The translations under genes and the position numbers were made by a program. Source: Heterodera schachtii (lineage: Eukaryota; Nematoda; Chromadorea; Rhabditida; Heteroderidae). Taken from it: DNA of 64,000 nucleotides. The DNA lies in NCBI GenBank assembly GCA_023374025.1, contig SIJG01000061.1, positions 62,001 through 126,000 of the forward strand, given 5' to 3'. The notes beneath the pieces are model-generated. The model was given only the letters and a program-made list of their open reading frames with translations, searched no databases and was not told the origin of the DNA. This document shows, in pieces, positions 44,825 to 55,358 of this stretch (positions are counted from its first letter, which is position 1; the number at the start of each line of letters is the position of its first letter).

Positions 44825-47800
44825 AGAAATTGAATATTTCTTTAATTTGGAGTCATTGGGGATCAAAGACGATCCAAATGAAAATGACGACCAAACAGCA
44901 ATGAGCCTGTTTAACAAGTCCATCCGTCGAGAAAAAGACGGAAGGTACTCTGTTAAGAGGCCATGGAAGGAGGAGGTGCCTGACCTCCCTTCCAATTACC
45001 GCATGGCCTTTTCAAGGCTAATGTCTACTTTTGGTAAGCTTCGTAATTCTCCAGACTTAATGGAGCAATACGATGCTACCATTAGAGACCAATTGCAAAA
45101 AGGGATAATCGAAGAGGCCAGGAAAGCCCCTGGCACTCTTGAGCATTATATCCCTCATCAGGGAGTTCTTGCCAAATGCAAGAAATTGCGCGTCGTTTAC
45201 GACGCCAGTGCTCACACCAGAGGAACAAACAGTCTTAATGCCTGTTTGTATAGAGGCCCGGTGATACTGCCGGATCTCATCGGAATGCTTATGCGATTCC
45301 GATGTCCAAGATTCCCTCTCCTCTCCGACATCCAAGCTGCATTTTTGCAAATTGCTTTGGAACCGGAGGACAGGGAAGTCACCAAATTCCTCTGGGTGAA
45401 AGATGTCAGTAAACCATTGGCACCAACAAATCTGATCACTTACCGATTTTGCCGTGTGGCATTCGGAGTGATCAGTTCTCCCTTCATTTTGGCTGCGACT
45501 TTGCAGCACCATTTGAAGGGATACCATTCTCCAGTGGCCAACGAATTGGCCCAATCATTGTATGTGGATAACACTCTTCTTGAGTGTGAATCCGCAGAAG
45601 AGGCTTTGCATAAATATGCAGAGTCTAAAGCCATCCTTAAAGAAGGACTCTTCAATTTGAGGGAATTTGTTACAAATTCCCCAGAGGTAATGAAGGCGAT
45701 TCCTGAGGAGGATCGCCTGAACAAGCCCAAGGTAAAAGTCCTAGGGCTGATTTGGGACACAGACAAAGACGAAATTGTCTTTGAGTTCCCAGCTCATGGC
45801 TTAGAAAAGCTGGCAACACGCCGTCTTGTTCTAAGCTTCCTCGCCTCATTATTTGACCCTCTCGGTCTAATGGGGCCGTGCATTCAGCCCTTAAAGCTTT
45901 TCTTCCAAACTCTTTGGGAAGAAAAGAAGGGCTGGGATGATGTTCTTTCTGAGAAAGAACAAATTCAATGGGCCTCCTTCCAAGAAAATTGGAAGGATCA
46001 GACCCTAAAAATCCCACGCAGAGCAATGCTACAAGGGAATCATTCCCTTGAATTGCATGCTTTTGTGGATGCTTCCATCCACACATTTGCAGCTGCCATT
46101 TATTTAAGAGCAGTAGAAGGTAGCCAAATATCAGTTTGGCTTATCTTCTCCAAAAATAGGCTCAAGCCTAAAAATGCTTCAAAAGCATTAACAATCCCTA
46201 GAATGGAACTCATGGCCATTCTAATAGGGATTCGCGGTCTGAAATTTGTCGCCGATCAAACTCGGCGACCCATTTCTCAACTCCATCTTTGGGGCGATTC
46301 ACAAATCGCTCTAAGTTGGATTGCTTCAAAGGAAGCACAGCCAAAATTCATTGAGAGACGAGTTAAGGAAATTCGTACTCTCAATGAATGCGCCTTTCAC
46401 TTTGTCCGAACAGCCGAAAATCCGGCGGACATTGCAACCAGAGGCGCAAAACCAGGAGAACTTAAGGATAAGTCTCTCTGGTGGAATGGTCCTTCCTGGC
46501 TTAAGGAAGACCATGACCAATGGCCTAAAGAAATGGAATTTCAAATAAAAGATCCTCCAGAAAATCTGGAGGAAGGGTCTCTGGATAACGAAGAGAAAGT
46601 TTTCTTCGTTAATACCAGAACAGAGGGACTGATTGAGAGTCCTCTGATTGACCCCAAAAGATTCAGCTCTTGGACAAAGATTGTCCAAGTGACTCTCTTT
46701 GTGTTAAGATTTCTCCGTCTGAAACTAATTCAGAGGGGAAATCCTCAACAACTTTTCGAGAGTCATCGAAAAGAAATCGCCAAAGTGTCCGAAAAAGGAC
46801 CATTTTCAGCAGAAGATGTTCTCCTAGCAGAGAACCTTCTGATCCGCATGGATCAGATGAAAAGTGCTGAAGCCTTCCTCAGCTATCCTTCTCTTAAGGA
46901 TAGCGAGGGGATTTTAAGGCTTAAAACCAGGTTGGGAAGGTGTGACCAACCTTTTGGTTTTAGCCACCCAATCATTCTCGGAGGACAATCCTCCATCCGA
47001 GACTTGATCATCTTAAAATGCCACCAGAAAAGGCATCATTTTGGGGTGGAAGGCACCCTCACTGAGTTCTTACTCGGGTATTGGACACCTCGAGCAAGAA
47101 CTAAGGTCAAAAAAGCATTGAAGGGATGCCTTCGGTGCAAAAGGATGCAGGCATACCAGTTTGCATTGCCAAAAATGCCTCCTTTACCTGACGAGCGAGT
47201 ATGCCGTCAGGCTCCTTTCAAAGCAATCGGCATTGACTTTCTCGGTCCAACCGAAACACGGTTGGCCGGAGAGAAAGTCAAGGCATGGATACTCCTTATG
47301 ACTTGCCTCGTAACACGAGCGGTTCATTTGAAGACCATGCTTGACACAACTGCCGAGTCATTTCTCAATGTTCTCCGACGTTTCATAAGTCGGAGAGGGA
47401 AGCCCGATTTAATTTGGAGTGACAATGCCACTTCATTTAAATTGGCTCAAAAAACCATTGAGCATTTGACCACTCCAGGAGTGGATCAAAACACGCAGGA
47501 ATTTTTCGCACTTAATAAAATTAAGTGGCGATTCATTCCACAAATCAGCCCTTGGGCAGGTGGCGTTTATGAACGCCTTGTCCAATTGTGCAAAAATTGC
47601 TTCAAAAGGACTTTGGGGAGAAAAGTCCTCAGTTATGATCAACTCATAACTTTTGTGGCTGAAGTTGAAGCCACATTGAATCATCGCCCAATTACTTCTG
47701 TGTCAGAAGGGATGGATGAGTTCCTGCCCCTTCGTCCAGTGGACTTCCTTCAACCGGAAGTCCAAATTCACTGGAACACAAAGGGTGAAGAATTCGATCC

Positions 47801-48185
47801 ATTGGATCGAAATCTTTCATCCCACCAAAAATTAGTTGCCCTTTTTCAGGCAACTAAAGAATCCCATGAATTTTTCTGGGAAATGTGGCAAAAAGAATAC
47901 CTCCTCCTTCTGCGGGAGAGAGGTAAATGGGACCACAAGAGTCCCCGTCTTCAGGACAAAACAGAACCAAAGGAGGGAATGATCGTCCTCATTCATGAGG
48001 AGTTCACTCCCCGAAACCAATGGTCTTTGGGAAAGATCATTGAGCTTAATGGCCGACCAGGGGCCATTAGAAGCGTTCAGTTGGAACTCCCAATTCATGG
48101 GATAAAATCAAAGAGGTATGGAACCATGCCTCGGAAAATCATTATCACCCGTCCGGTGAAAAAGATTTTCCCATTGGAAGTATGA
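44811..48185 (+). CDS. Pao pol: reverse transcriptase, RNase H and integrase (1124 aa)
   Basis: Uninterrupted. RT: GVLAKCKKLRVVYDAS, LLSDIQAAFLQIAL (first catalytic Asp), FGVISSPF, and SLYVDNTLLEC, where the usual YxDD reads YVDN. RNase H: LHAFVDASIHTFAAAIYL, RMELMAILIG, LWGDSQIALSWI and NPADIATRG, with acidic residues at the expected places. Integrase: HHCC-like finger (HHFG...CLRC), then GIDFLGP, IWSDNATSF and GGVYERLVQ, giving the D, D and E of the catalytic core; LNHRPIT follows, then the Pao C-terminal domain. The first Met is a frame start, not a proven translation start. Length and order are normal for BEL/Pao. It copies element RNA into DNA and inserts it. Confidence 0.92.
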   Translation: MPTIKEIEYFFNLESLGIKDDPNENDDQTAMSLFNKSIRREKDGRYSVKRPWKEEVPDLPSNYRMAFSRLMSTFGKLRNSPDLMEQYDATIRDQLQKGIIEEARKAPGTLEHYIPHQGVLAKCKKLRVVYDASAHTRGTNSLNACLYRGPVILPDLIGMLMRFRCPRFPLLSDIQAAFLQIALEPEDREVTKFLWVKDVSKPLAPTNLITYRFCRVAFGVISSPFILAATLQHHLKGYHSPVANELAQSLYVDNTLLECESAEEALHKYAESKAILKEGLFNLREFVTNSPEVMKAIPEEDRLNKPKVKVLGLIWDTDKDEIVFEFPAHGLEKLATRRLVLSFLASLFDPLGLMGPCIQPLKLFFQTLWEEKKGWDDVLSEKEQIQWASFQENWKDQTLKIPRRAMLQGNHSLELHAFVDASIHTFAAAIYLRAVEGSQISVWLIFSKNRLKPKNASKALTIPRMELMAILIGIRGLKFVADQTRRPISQLHLWGDSQIALSWIASKEAQPKFIERRVKEIRTLNECAFHFVRTAENPADIATRGAKPGELKDKSLWWNGPSWLKEDHDQWPKEMEFQIKDPPENLEEGSLDNEEKVFFVNTRTEGLIESPLIDPKRFSSWTKIVQVTLFVLRFLRLKLIQRGNPQQLFESHRKEIAKVSEKGPFSAEDVLLAENLLIRMDQMKSAEAFLSYPSLKDSEGILRLKTRLGRCDQPFGFSHPIILGGQSSIRDLIILKCHQKRHHFGVEGTLTEFLLGYWTPRARTKVKKALKGCLRCKRMQAYQFALPKMPPLPDERVCRQAPFKAIGIDFLGPTETRLAGEKVKAWILLMTCLVTRAVHLKTMLDTTAESFLNVLRRFISRRGKPDLIWSDNATSFKLAQKTIEHLTTPGVDQNTQEFFALNKIKWRFIPQISPWAGGVYERLVQLCKNCFKRTLGRKVLSYDQLITFVAEVEATLNHRPITSVSEGMDEFLPLRPVDFLQPEVQIHWNTKGEEFDPLDRNLSSHQKLVALFQATKESHEFFWEMWQKEYLLLLRERGKWDHKSPRLQDKTEPKEGMIVLIHEEFTPRNQWSLGKIIELNGRPGAIRSVQLELPIHGIKSKRYGTMPRKIIITRPVKKIFPLEV

Positions 48186-49202
48186 TTTGACAATCCTACA
48201 GAAAATGAAGAAAAATTTGAAGAGAGTTCAAATGGAATTCCTCAAATACCAAATGAGGAGGAAAAGTCTCATTTGGAGGCACCAATTGAAAAGGAGACTG
48301 AAATTCTTCAATTGGTTGATCAACCAATTGATCGGAACCGGCATGGCATGATTACTCGCAGCAAAGCAAAGATGGGGACAGTTTTGAACTGTCTTTCCAT
48401 CATTTTTGCCATGCTTGCATTGGTTGGAGCTTATCCAACCAATCACTGCAACGAGTGCAAAATTCCAAAGTGTTTGGCTGGAAACACTTCTTTTGTTCTC
48501 AGGGAGACATTACACTATGTCCAACCCGAACAAATAGAAGATTACAGTCCAAATCACTCCGAAAGAATGATAAACAGCCAATCCAGTTGGCCTAACTGGA
48601 ATTTTGATTGGAAGGCGACCCTTTGGTCTTTGATTGGCCTCCAATCAACACTTACCTTCATAATGATTATTTGTGTAGGCATTGTTTGCCTAACAATTTT
48701 CATTAAACTTTCCCCTTTCTATAGACTTTGGAAATTTATTTCCTGGTCTATAACGAGAAAGGGGTACGGTAATGTGCCTACAGTATTGGCACTACTGTAC
48801 TTGGCCGGGGGAGGATCCTTCGGATGTGGTGTTGAATCACGTCCTATCCTCTCGGCATTCAAAAAATTTTGTGAGTCATCCCTTGTTCTGGGGAATGATT
48901 CATCGCTTCCATTGGATGGTGGTATAAAAGGATGGCTGATTTGCCACCCAACCACACTCTTCAAATCATCCTTCCACGGAATGCCTATTCTCATAAGAGA
49001 AGGGCCGTACTTCTCGGCTAGCCGGGTTGTCATACCCGAAAATGCCGAGATTCTCAATAATCGCCCCGAAACCGAGTCGGAGTGGCCTGGAGAGCGCCTG
49101 CAGTGGTGGAGGAACCTCACTTTCCTCCACGTGACCGAGCACAGCTACCAGATGGACGTTTGGAGAATCGTCCTCCGAGGGTGGCTCGTCGACTTCGGAT
49201 GA
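48186..49202 (+). CDS. env-like frame with membrane segments, fused in frame behind pol
   Basis: In the same frame as pol and separated only by TGA at 48183-48185; open from 48186, first Met-like codon about 48273. An acidic stretch and HGMITRSKAKMG (a motif often seen at the pol end of such elements) precede a signal-peptide-like segment (LSIIFAMLALVGAYP). A short Cys-containing part follows (NHCNECKIPKC), then a long membrane helix region (LTFIMIICVGIVCLTIFI) and a third hydrophobic stretch (VLALLYLAGGG). Some nematode BEL/Pao elements carry an env-like gene; this one is short and I cannot match it to a known glycoprotein, so it may be internally deleted. Confidence 0.5.
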   Translation, partial: FDNPTENEEKFEESSNGIPQIPNEEEKSHLEAPIEKETEILQLVDQPIDRNRHGMITRSKAKMGTVLNCLSIIFAMLALVGAYPTNHCNECKIPKCLAGNTSFVLRETLHYVQPEQIEDYSPNHSERMINSQSSWPNWNFDWKATLWSLIGLQSTLTFIMIICVGIVCLTIFIKLSPFYRLWKFISWSITRKGYGNVPTVLALLYLAGGGSFGCGVESRPILSAFKKFCESSLVLGNDSSLPLDGGIKGWLICHPTTLFKSSFHGMPILIREGPYFSASRVVIPENAEILNNRPETESEWPGERLQWWRNLTFLHVTEHSYQMDVWRIVLRGWLVDFG

Positions 49203-49268
49203 ACCGATGATGAAAAGAATTTTGGCGGAGGACAGCAACAGTTGCCGCCACCCTCGAGGCCCGGAGAA

Positions 49269-49934
49269 TGTCGCCAAAAGCGACACAAATTTCTTGGAAA
49301 TTTTCATTTATTTTTTGATCCTTTTCGTCGATCAATTTCTCCGTTCGCTCGCTCGTTAATTATGAGTCATCTTTTTTCCCTCTTCATCTTTTCGCTATGA
49401 CTCATCATTTTAATGGATTTTTTCCATTTGTTTGTGCACATTTTTCACGTGTCTGGCCCCGCCCCCTTGATTTGTGAGGGTATAAAAGCCCGGCCCATTC
49501 TCCATTTTCCTCACTTCTTGCTTCTTGCTTCTCACTTCTTGCTTCTTCTTGCATATTTTTACAAGACCATTTCTTGTGAGATTTCTGCAAGCCACTTCGG
49601 CTTGTATCAGCATTAAGTCAGCCGGACAGTTTTCTGTCCAAGCAATTTGCATTAAATTGTAATTGTGTTTATTTGAATAAAGATTAAGAAAGAGTCTTAG
49701 TCTTTCTTCTATCTGTAAAAGGGACGCTCAGGAGCCCTTTCATACAGATCATTAAGCCGTTGGCCCCCGTTGGGTCAAAGCAAGGCTTACAAAAGGAAAG
49801 GAGAAGCATTTTCCTCCTTTCAATTGTCCCTTCGGTAAAGGAGAGGAATTTCCTCCTTTAATTTGTCCCTTTGGACACTCTGTGAATTTCTGTCTTTTGG
49901 ACAGAAATTCATTCTGCTTAAAAGACTCCCCCCT
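49269..49934 (+). repeat. 3' LTR of the Pao element, truncated
   Basis: Matches the 5' LTR from TGTCGCC through the six-C run ending at 49933-49934. Differences seen: a 7-base slippage in the CTTCTTGC tract, a 6-base slippage in GTTGCC, and about two single-base changes. If the LTR is 730 bp, the last 65 or so bases are missing here and foreign sequence begins at once. Confidence 0.85.
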
Positions 49935-49936
49935 GA

Positions 49937-51573
49937 GGTGTTGCAGCAGCAACCGAGAGACTCAATGAACAATCGGCCGCTGGAATCGACTTACTTTCTG
50001 GAACGACCGTCATAAAGGTTCTCGCTGTGTGCCTTTGGAATCCGTTCGTGCTGATGATCAGCGATGGGGTTGACAAAAATATTTTTAAATTTTTGATAAA
50101 AGAAAATATAGGTGCGTGTGATTTGGATAATGAACATCACTTATCACACAAAGTGCAGTCACTTGTTTGTGTTGTTAACCCCAATGATCGTTACTGCTTT
50201 GCGCGTGCTGTTCTTCGTGGACTTTGTGACCGTCAGACGCGAATGCCAAATGGAAGTGGTCGTGAAGAATTCAACACATACGCTTGCCGTCAAAATCAAC
50301 AAGGGACTCAGGTCATTCATTTGCTTACAAATGCCGGTGTTCCTGTTGACAAGCACATGAACACCCTGGAGGATGTTGAGCTACTCCAACAATATATCAA
50401 TAATGAAATGGTGTAGGACAAATTCGACTTGTAGTCTTCGAAAAGGAGCAAGAATACCGTATTGTCTTCAAGGAAGAGGGGTAATATTTTTCGTTTATAT
50501 GAACTAAAATTAAAAATATTTGAAGAACTGCAGCGCGATTCAATTTATGTATCCTGCTAGAAAGAGGCCACTTCAATTACATGGACGAATTGAACAGCTC
50601 TTCAAGGTTCCGGGATACTGCATTGACTGTGAACGAAGAGCAGACTCGCGTTACCATGCGATTGGCTGCAAAGCGGCATGTCGTCTTTGTTTTCGATTCG
50701 GGGGTGGATACACGTGTCAACGAGAACGGGTTTAAATTTAAGCTTCTTTTTTTAGTTATATTTTTTTTAGTTGTCTGATGGTCGGATTAGCTCACGAAAA
50801 TGTACCGAATGCGGTTTCATTTTTCCAAATGACAATTGTTATGAATATCATCTGACAAATGTTGCGCCTGCTCCAATTGAAGGGCGAGGACATAGACAAC
50901 GACGCTCATTTTGTCAATGGAGACATTTTTGTCCCTCATGCGGTCGTTTTGGAATCCATCAATGTCCCTCGATTCGTCGTGCTATTTGCCCAGTTGATTG
51001 CTTTCGTTGTAAAGGTCCACATATGTTGGATGAACCTTGCTTTATCCAACCGATTGGTGTGCAGCACCTTTACCAATGCTTGCTCCTGTTCATAACAACG
51101 ACAATAACAACAGTGAAAATGATATTGATTTTATAATCAACAATCTAGGAGGAGAAGGTGGTGAAGATGACATTGAAAACGGAGATGACCTTAATGATGA
51201 CGATGATGATGATAATGATGAACTGCTACCACTTCGTCTTTGCTTCTTTGATGCCGAAACATCACAGGATCGTCCACTTCAGCTAAACAATCAAGTCGCC
51301 ATAAACATATTTGTACATTCAACGGCAACACCTACATCAACGACTCAATGGGCTTCCGGCTATCGAGTCTACTCACTGAACACAATGAAAGCTGATTAAC
51401 GGGAAAAATTTCTTCGATCGCATTGTAATAACAATGATGGCGCTCGTTTTCAACTCCGTAACAGCTAGCTGATCATGTATTGCGTAAATGATTTTGCCAT
51501 TCTTCGAGAATCTGTATTGCGCTTTCGAAAACTCATTGGAGAAAACACTCAGAGCCTCGATCCCTTTTTGGTG
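49937..51573 (+). pseudogene. Maverick/Polinton protein-primed DNA polymerase B, N-terminal part, broken
   Basis: Segments in three frames give a coherent order. First, a block with PNDRYCFARAVLRGL; then MYPARKRPLQLHG, YCIDCERRADSRYH and CRLCFRFGGGY, followed by RKCTECGFIFPND and CFRCKGPHMLDEPC, the Cys-rich region of Polinton PolB. Next comes an Asp-rich stretch and LCFFDAETSQ, the ExoI D-x-E motif, and finally YCVNDFAILRESVLRFRKL, the ExoIII region. Two AT-rich gaps (from about 50480 and about 50729) have GT...AG edges and may be introns. Frameshifts lie near 50412 and 51060; about 51395-51470 has lost the sequence between ExoI and ExoIII. The polymerase core is absent after 51573. Confidence 0.7.
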
Positions 51574-52061
51574 TCAGTGTATGAGGGAGAGAAAATATGA
51601 GATAGTGAAGAGAAAGTGAGGAAATTTTAATTAGTTAACACGCAATTGTTGAACATATTTGGGAGAAATCTCATCCCCGCCGGCTGCGACATGGAAAAAA
51701 CAGCATTAAAAATCCTCCTGTTTTGGGCTAGCTTTTTCAAAAAAAGAGGGTTTCTGGCATCAGAGATAGGCCCGCGGAGGGGAGGAATAATATGTATCAA
51801 AATCGGGAAAATTTTATCCCAAAAGTCAATTCGGAATTCGAAAATCTCTAAATTTAACCTAAGGCATACACAACACAAAAAAGTTGATCATTGAACAGTT
51901 TATAAAAAGAAAATTTCAAAAATTCATTCTCCAATTTCATAATTCCAATTGATCGACCACTTCTCAGCAAATCGTTCGTTCACTTCTGCTGCTACTGATC
52001 ACTTGGGCCGACCATTGCGTTAAAATCGGAAAATCATAAATTAGATTATAAATTAAATTTT
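51574..52061. other. less AT-rich DNA with no recognised gene
   Basis: Balanced composition but no family recognised. Frames at 51627-51894 on both strands overlap and neither shows motifs. It may be remnant element DNA or the 3' side of the decayed gene that follows. Confidence 0.4.
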
Positions 52062-52560
52062 TCAATAATCATTCACTGACCCATCCCCGATTTTGTCCTC
52101 TTCATAAATTCGAATCACAATTTGATTCCGCTGATCATAAATTCCCAAATCAATAGCTTCTTTTCCCATTTTCTTCATTTGCTTTCGTCTCGCGCAATTG
52201 GTCAACGGACGAACAAAATATGCCAGCTATTGTCAATTGTTTTCAATGCCAATTGTTCCCGAGTCATTTTATTTGTCAGATCAAAGCGCACAACGGAGTT
52301 ACGAAAAAGTGACGGAGACCAAATGGAAAGGATGAAATTGGCGGGAGACGAAGCATTGGCAAGATCTGATGCTCGAATTCAAACCGCAAATGTTTTTTCC
52401 GAAGATTGGCCAAATGTTGTGCAGAAAGAACTCCAAAACGCGGTCATTGTCTGTGTTGATGGCCAAATTAATTGGACAGGAGGAGGCGAAAAGTGGACGC
52501 AAATTGCGGAGTAAAGCGATGACATTGCAGTCGATGAAACTGAGAAATGGAAAAGTGTAG
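52062..52560 (-). pseudogene. F-box-like family gene of plant-parasitic nematode type, decayed
   Basis: On the minus strand: IALLRNLRPLFASSCPINLA, NDRVLEFFLHNIWPIFGKNI and CGLNSS; then in another frame VVRFDLTNKMTREQLALKTI and SWHILFVR; and finally EAIDLGIYDQRNQIVIRIY with EEDKIGDG near 52085. This order and wording recall the large F-box-associated families of cyst and root-knot nematodes (from memory of the family, unverified). Breaks: frame changes near 52300, a stop after ILFVR, another shift near 52155, and a missing middle part. A plus-strand frame over the same bases (52122-52514) lacks such motifs and is the shadow. Confidence 0.5.
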
Positions 52561-55358
52561 CCAAAAAATGTAATTTACTGTCGTTTTACGAGATATCGAT
52601 GGCATAGAATCCGATGACTTTGCGGGGCAATTGTTTTTGCGGAATTGAATTTATTCAGTTTATTTTTTTTACTTTTTTAAATAGATTGATTTATACTTAA
52701 GTATAATATTTTGATAAAACTATCAAAAATAAATCATTTAAAAGATTAATGAAAAAACATTGCATCTTGCTAAAAATCGTTATTTTTTACTTTTCTATCA
52801 TTAGCGAACGTTTAATTTTATAATTCCATTGGTTAAAAATAAAACTGACATTTTACAATTATTTTAACTTTGCCGAATTAACATTAGCTGCCTAACTTTA
52901 TATGTTTAAATTTTTTTAAGAAATTTTTATCGCATGGTTAAAAATAAAGACAATTATAAATTTTATACAAAATTTTATTTTTATGTATATTATTGTTATT
53001 TTTAGTAAATTAATTAAAATAAATGCTTATTTTTATTAATAATTTCATTGACTTTTTTCTTTATTTCTAATTATTTTTATTTTTCGATTAATCTTTTATT
53101 TTATTTATATTTTAAATAAATCTTTTGATAATTTGCGATTATATTGAAAAATAATAATAATTTACTATGTTTATTTTCTTTATTAGCATTTTCATTAAAA
53201 AAGGCTTTTGGATTATTTGTAATAAAAAATATTTTAATAAAACTTAACCAAGAAAAATTTTTTTAATGCTTATGTACATTAAACAAGTTAATAGCTGTTT
53301 AACTTTACTTGTTTAGAATTTAGAATAATAACTGCTTTAATGATTTCGCTTAATAAATTTTTCTATTTTTTAATACCCAACCGAAATAACATAGATTAAT
53401 TGTTTCGACAAAAATTAAAAGTCAATAAACGTAAAATTAAAAAAAAATTAATTCATTTAAAAAAATTAACATTAAAATACATTTAAAGCAATATACATGT
53501 AAATTCAAAATTAAGCATTTCTTACAGAATAAACAAATTAATTGAATTTGAGTTTTGAAATTATTGATACTTAAAATAATTACATATTTGCTAATTTCTC
53601 GATGCAATAATTGTCATAACTTTATTTTTCTCTCCTGAATTTAATTACTTTGATAATAAAAAAGTAAATAGTTGATAAAAAATTTAAATACAATTAAATT
53701 AAAAAATTCATATAATTCAAAAAATATTTGCTTGATTATATAATAAAGTAACTAAATGGCAAAATATATAAAAATTAAATCGATGAACTTATTTAAATAT
53801 CAATTAAATAGTAATTGGATATAATTCTGTTGAAACATCACTGCAAGTGAGTAAGATTTAAATAATAATAAAATAAGACAAAATATTTATTTAAAATTAT
53901 TTATTGATTCTTCTCTTATATTTATTTTTTGCATGTATTTATATTTATACATTCAAATAGATAAAAAATTACATAAAATTTTTTTTTAGTATGATCAATA
54001 ATAAAAACAGTGATATTTTTATTAATTACATAAATGAAATATTAAAAAAATAAAAATGTTTATTTTGAAATATTATAAAATTATTAAACGTCTCAAACAT
54101 AAAATGAAGGTGAATTTATAATTTTTAATATACACAAAAATTTTTTCATATATAATTATAAAAAACATTTAGCTTAAGATAAACTATAAATGAAAATATT
54201 GCTTCATAAAAAATGCTTTTTTTTTTACAATCACTATCTTTTGAAATTGACTATTAATCAATTCAATTAATTTTCGTTGTTCTATAATAATTAATTTATT
54301 GAAAGGAATAACATTAGTAATATTTAATTAAAAACCAATAAAAAAATGTAATAATAAAATTTAAAAAATTGCTGTATATTTCAAATTATTTAATTAACTA
54401 ATAGACTTTTCTGTGTTTATAATATATCTCTTTATTACAGCAATACACGCTTCAACATGATAATCGGAATGAAAGTTTCTGGAACACGAGATATAGGAAA
54501 ATATAGAATCAAAAACACAATTAAATATATAAAATACTAATTATTTATTAAAAAAATGAAAGGTTTTATAAATGGTAATCAGTAAAAAACAAAGAAATAA
54601 TTGTTTTAACAAATTACACAAGAAAATTTAATTAAATGAATTATTAAAAATAAAGAAAAGCAAAATTCATCTATCCCTATTTCTTTCACACTAAATATTA
54701 TTTAAATTTATATTAAAATATATTTTTAAGAAATAATAAAACGAAAAATGATTTTCAGTTTTCAGTTTTTCAAATTCTTTTACTTAAAAAATTGAAAATT
54801 ATCAAATTTTTTTAAAAAATAATAAAATTTTATTAATTTTTGTAGAAAAAAATGAGGGTTTTATTAGAAAAATTTAAAATTAAATGTAAAAATTATCTGT
54901 ACGAGTTGCCATTTTTCTAAACTTATCTTTAAGGAATTATTCATAAAATATTTTATTACAATATTGCGAGTAAGTTTATAATGAATTTATATTTTATTTA
55001 TTCATAATTTGCAAATTATATCTTTGATTTAGTTGATTTTACTGAAAAATATATTTTATTTATTTTGTTGTAGAAATTAAATAATTTCATTTAAAAATAA
55101 AAAATATATCATTCTTTCATACCCAATAATTAAAAACTGAAATAAAGAAAAAATAATTTGTTTAAATAAAACATACAAAACCGCAGTTTCAATTCAAGAG
55201 CATTCCCATTTAAACATAATTAAAATAAAAATTTCAAATTCTAAACTAAAATTAAATAAATTAAATTTTGGTGCGATTAAAATTAAAAATAGATAAATAA
55301 ATTTAAAAAAACAATAAAAGTGAAAACAATCCCAAAAAATTTTTAAATATTAAATAGG
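52561..55358. other. AT-rich stretch without supported genes
   Basis: Strongly A/T-rich from 52650. A patch at about 54440-54540 follows TTTATTACAG and reads NTRFNMIIGMKVSGTRDIGK to a stop, possibly a last exon, but nothing links to it. Confidence 0.4.

Larger units (their letters stand above)
42028..49934 (+). mobile_element. BEL/Pao LTR retrotransposon with env-like frame, nearly intact
   Basis: Flanked by LTRs beginning TGTCGCCAAAAGCGACA, with gag (DUF1759-like), zinc knuckle, DUF1758-like aspartic protease, Pao-type RT, RNase H, integrase, and a further frame with membrane segments. The domain order is that of BEL/Pao elements. LTRs differ by about two substitutions and two short repeat-slippage indels over about 665 bp, so insertion was recent. 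Breaks: frameshifts near 43065 and 44145, one in-frame TGA at 48183-48185, and loss of the last part of the 3' LTR. The body is much less AT-rich than the host DNA. No target duplication can be checked because the 3' end is missing. Confidence 0.9.

Noticed and set aside
44473..46688. Long minus-strand frames opposite pol (up to 165 aa)
   Set aside because: Shadows of the pol coding sequence; no motifs and no start context.
49269..49934. Solo LTR or second Pao element at the right side
   Set aside because: It lies in the right order and orientation after the internal region, with LTR identity to the 5' copy, so it is the 3' LTR of the same element.
52122..52514. 130-aa plus-strand protein
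   Set aside because: The minus strand carries the recognisable conserved blocks over the same bases; the plus frame has no motif.
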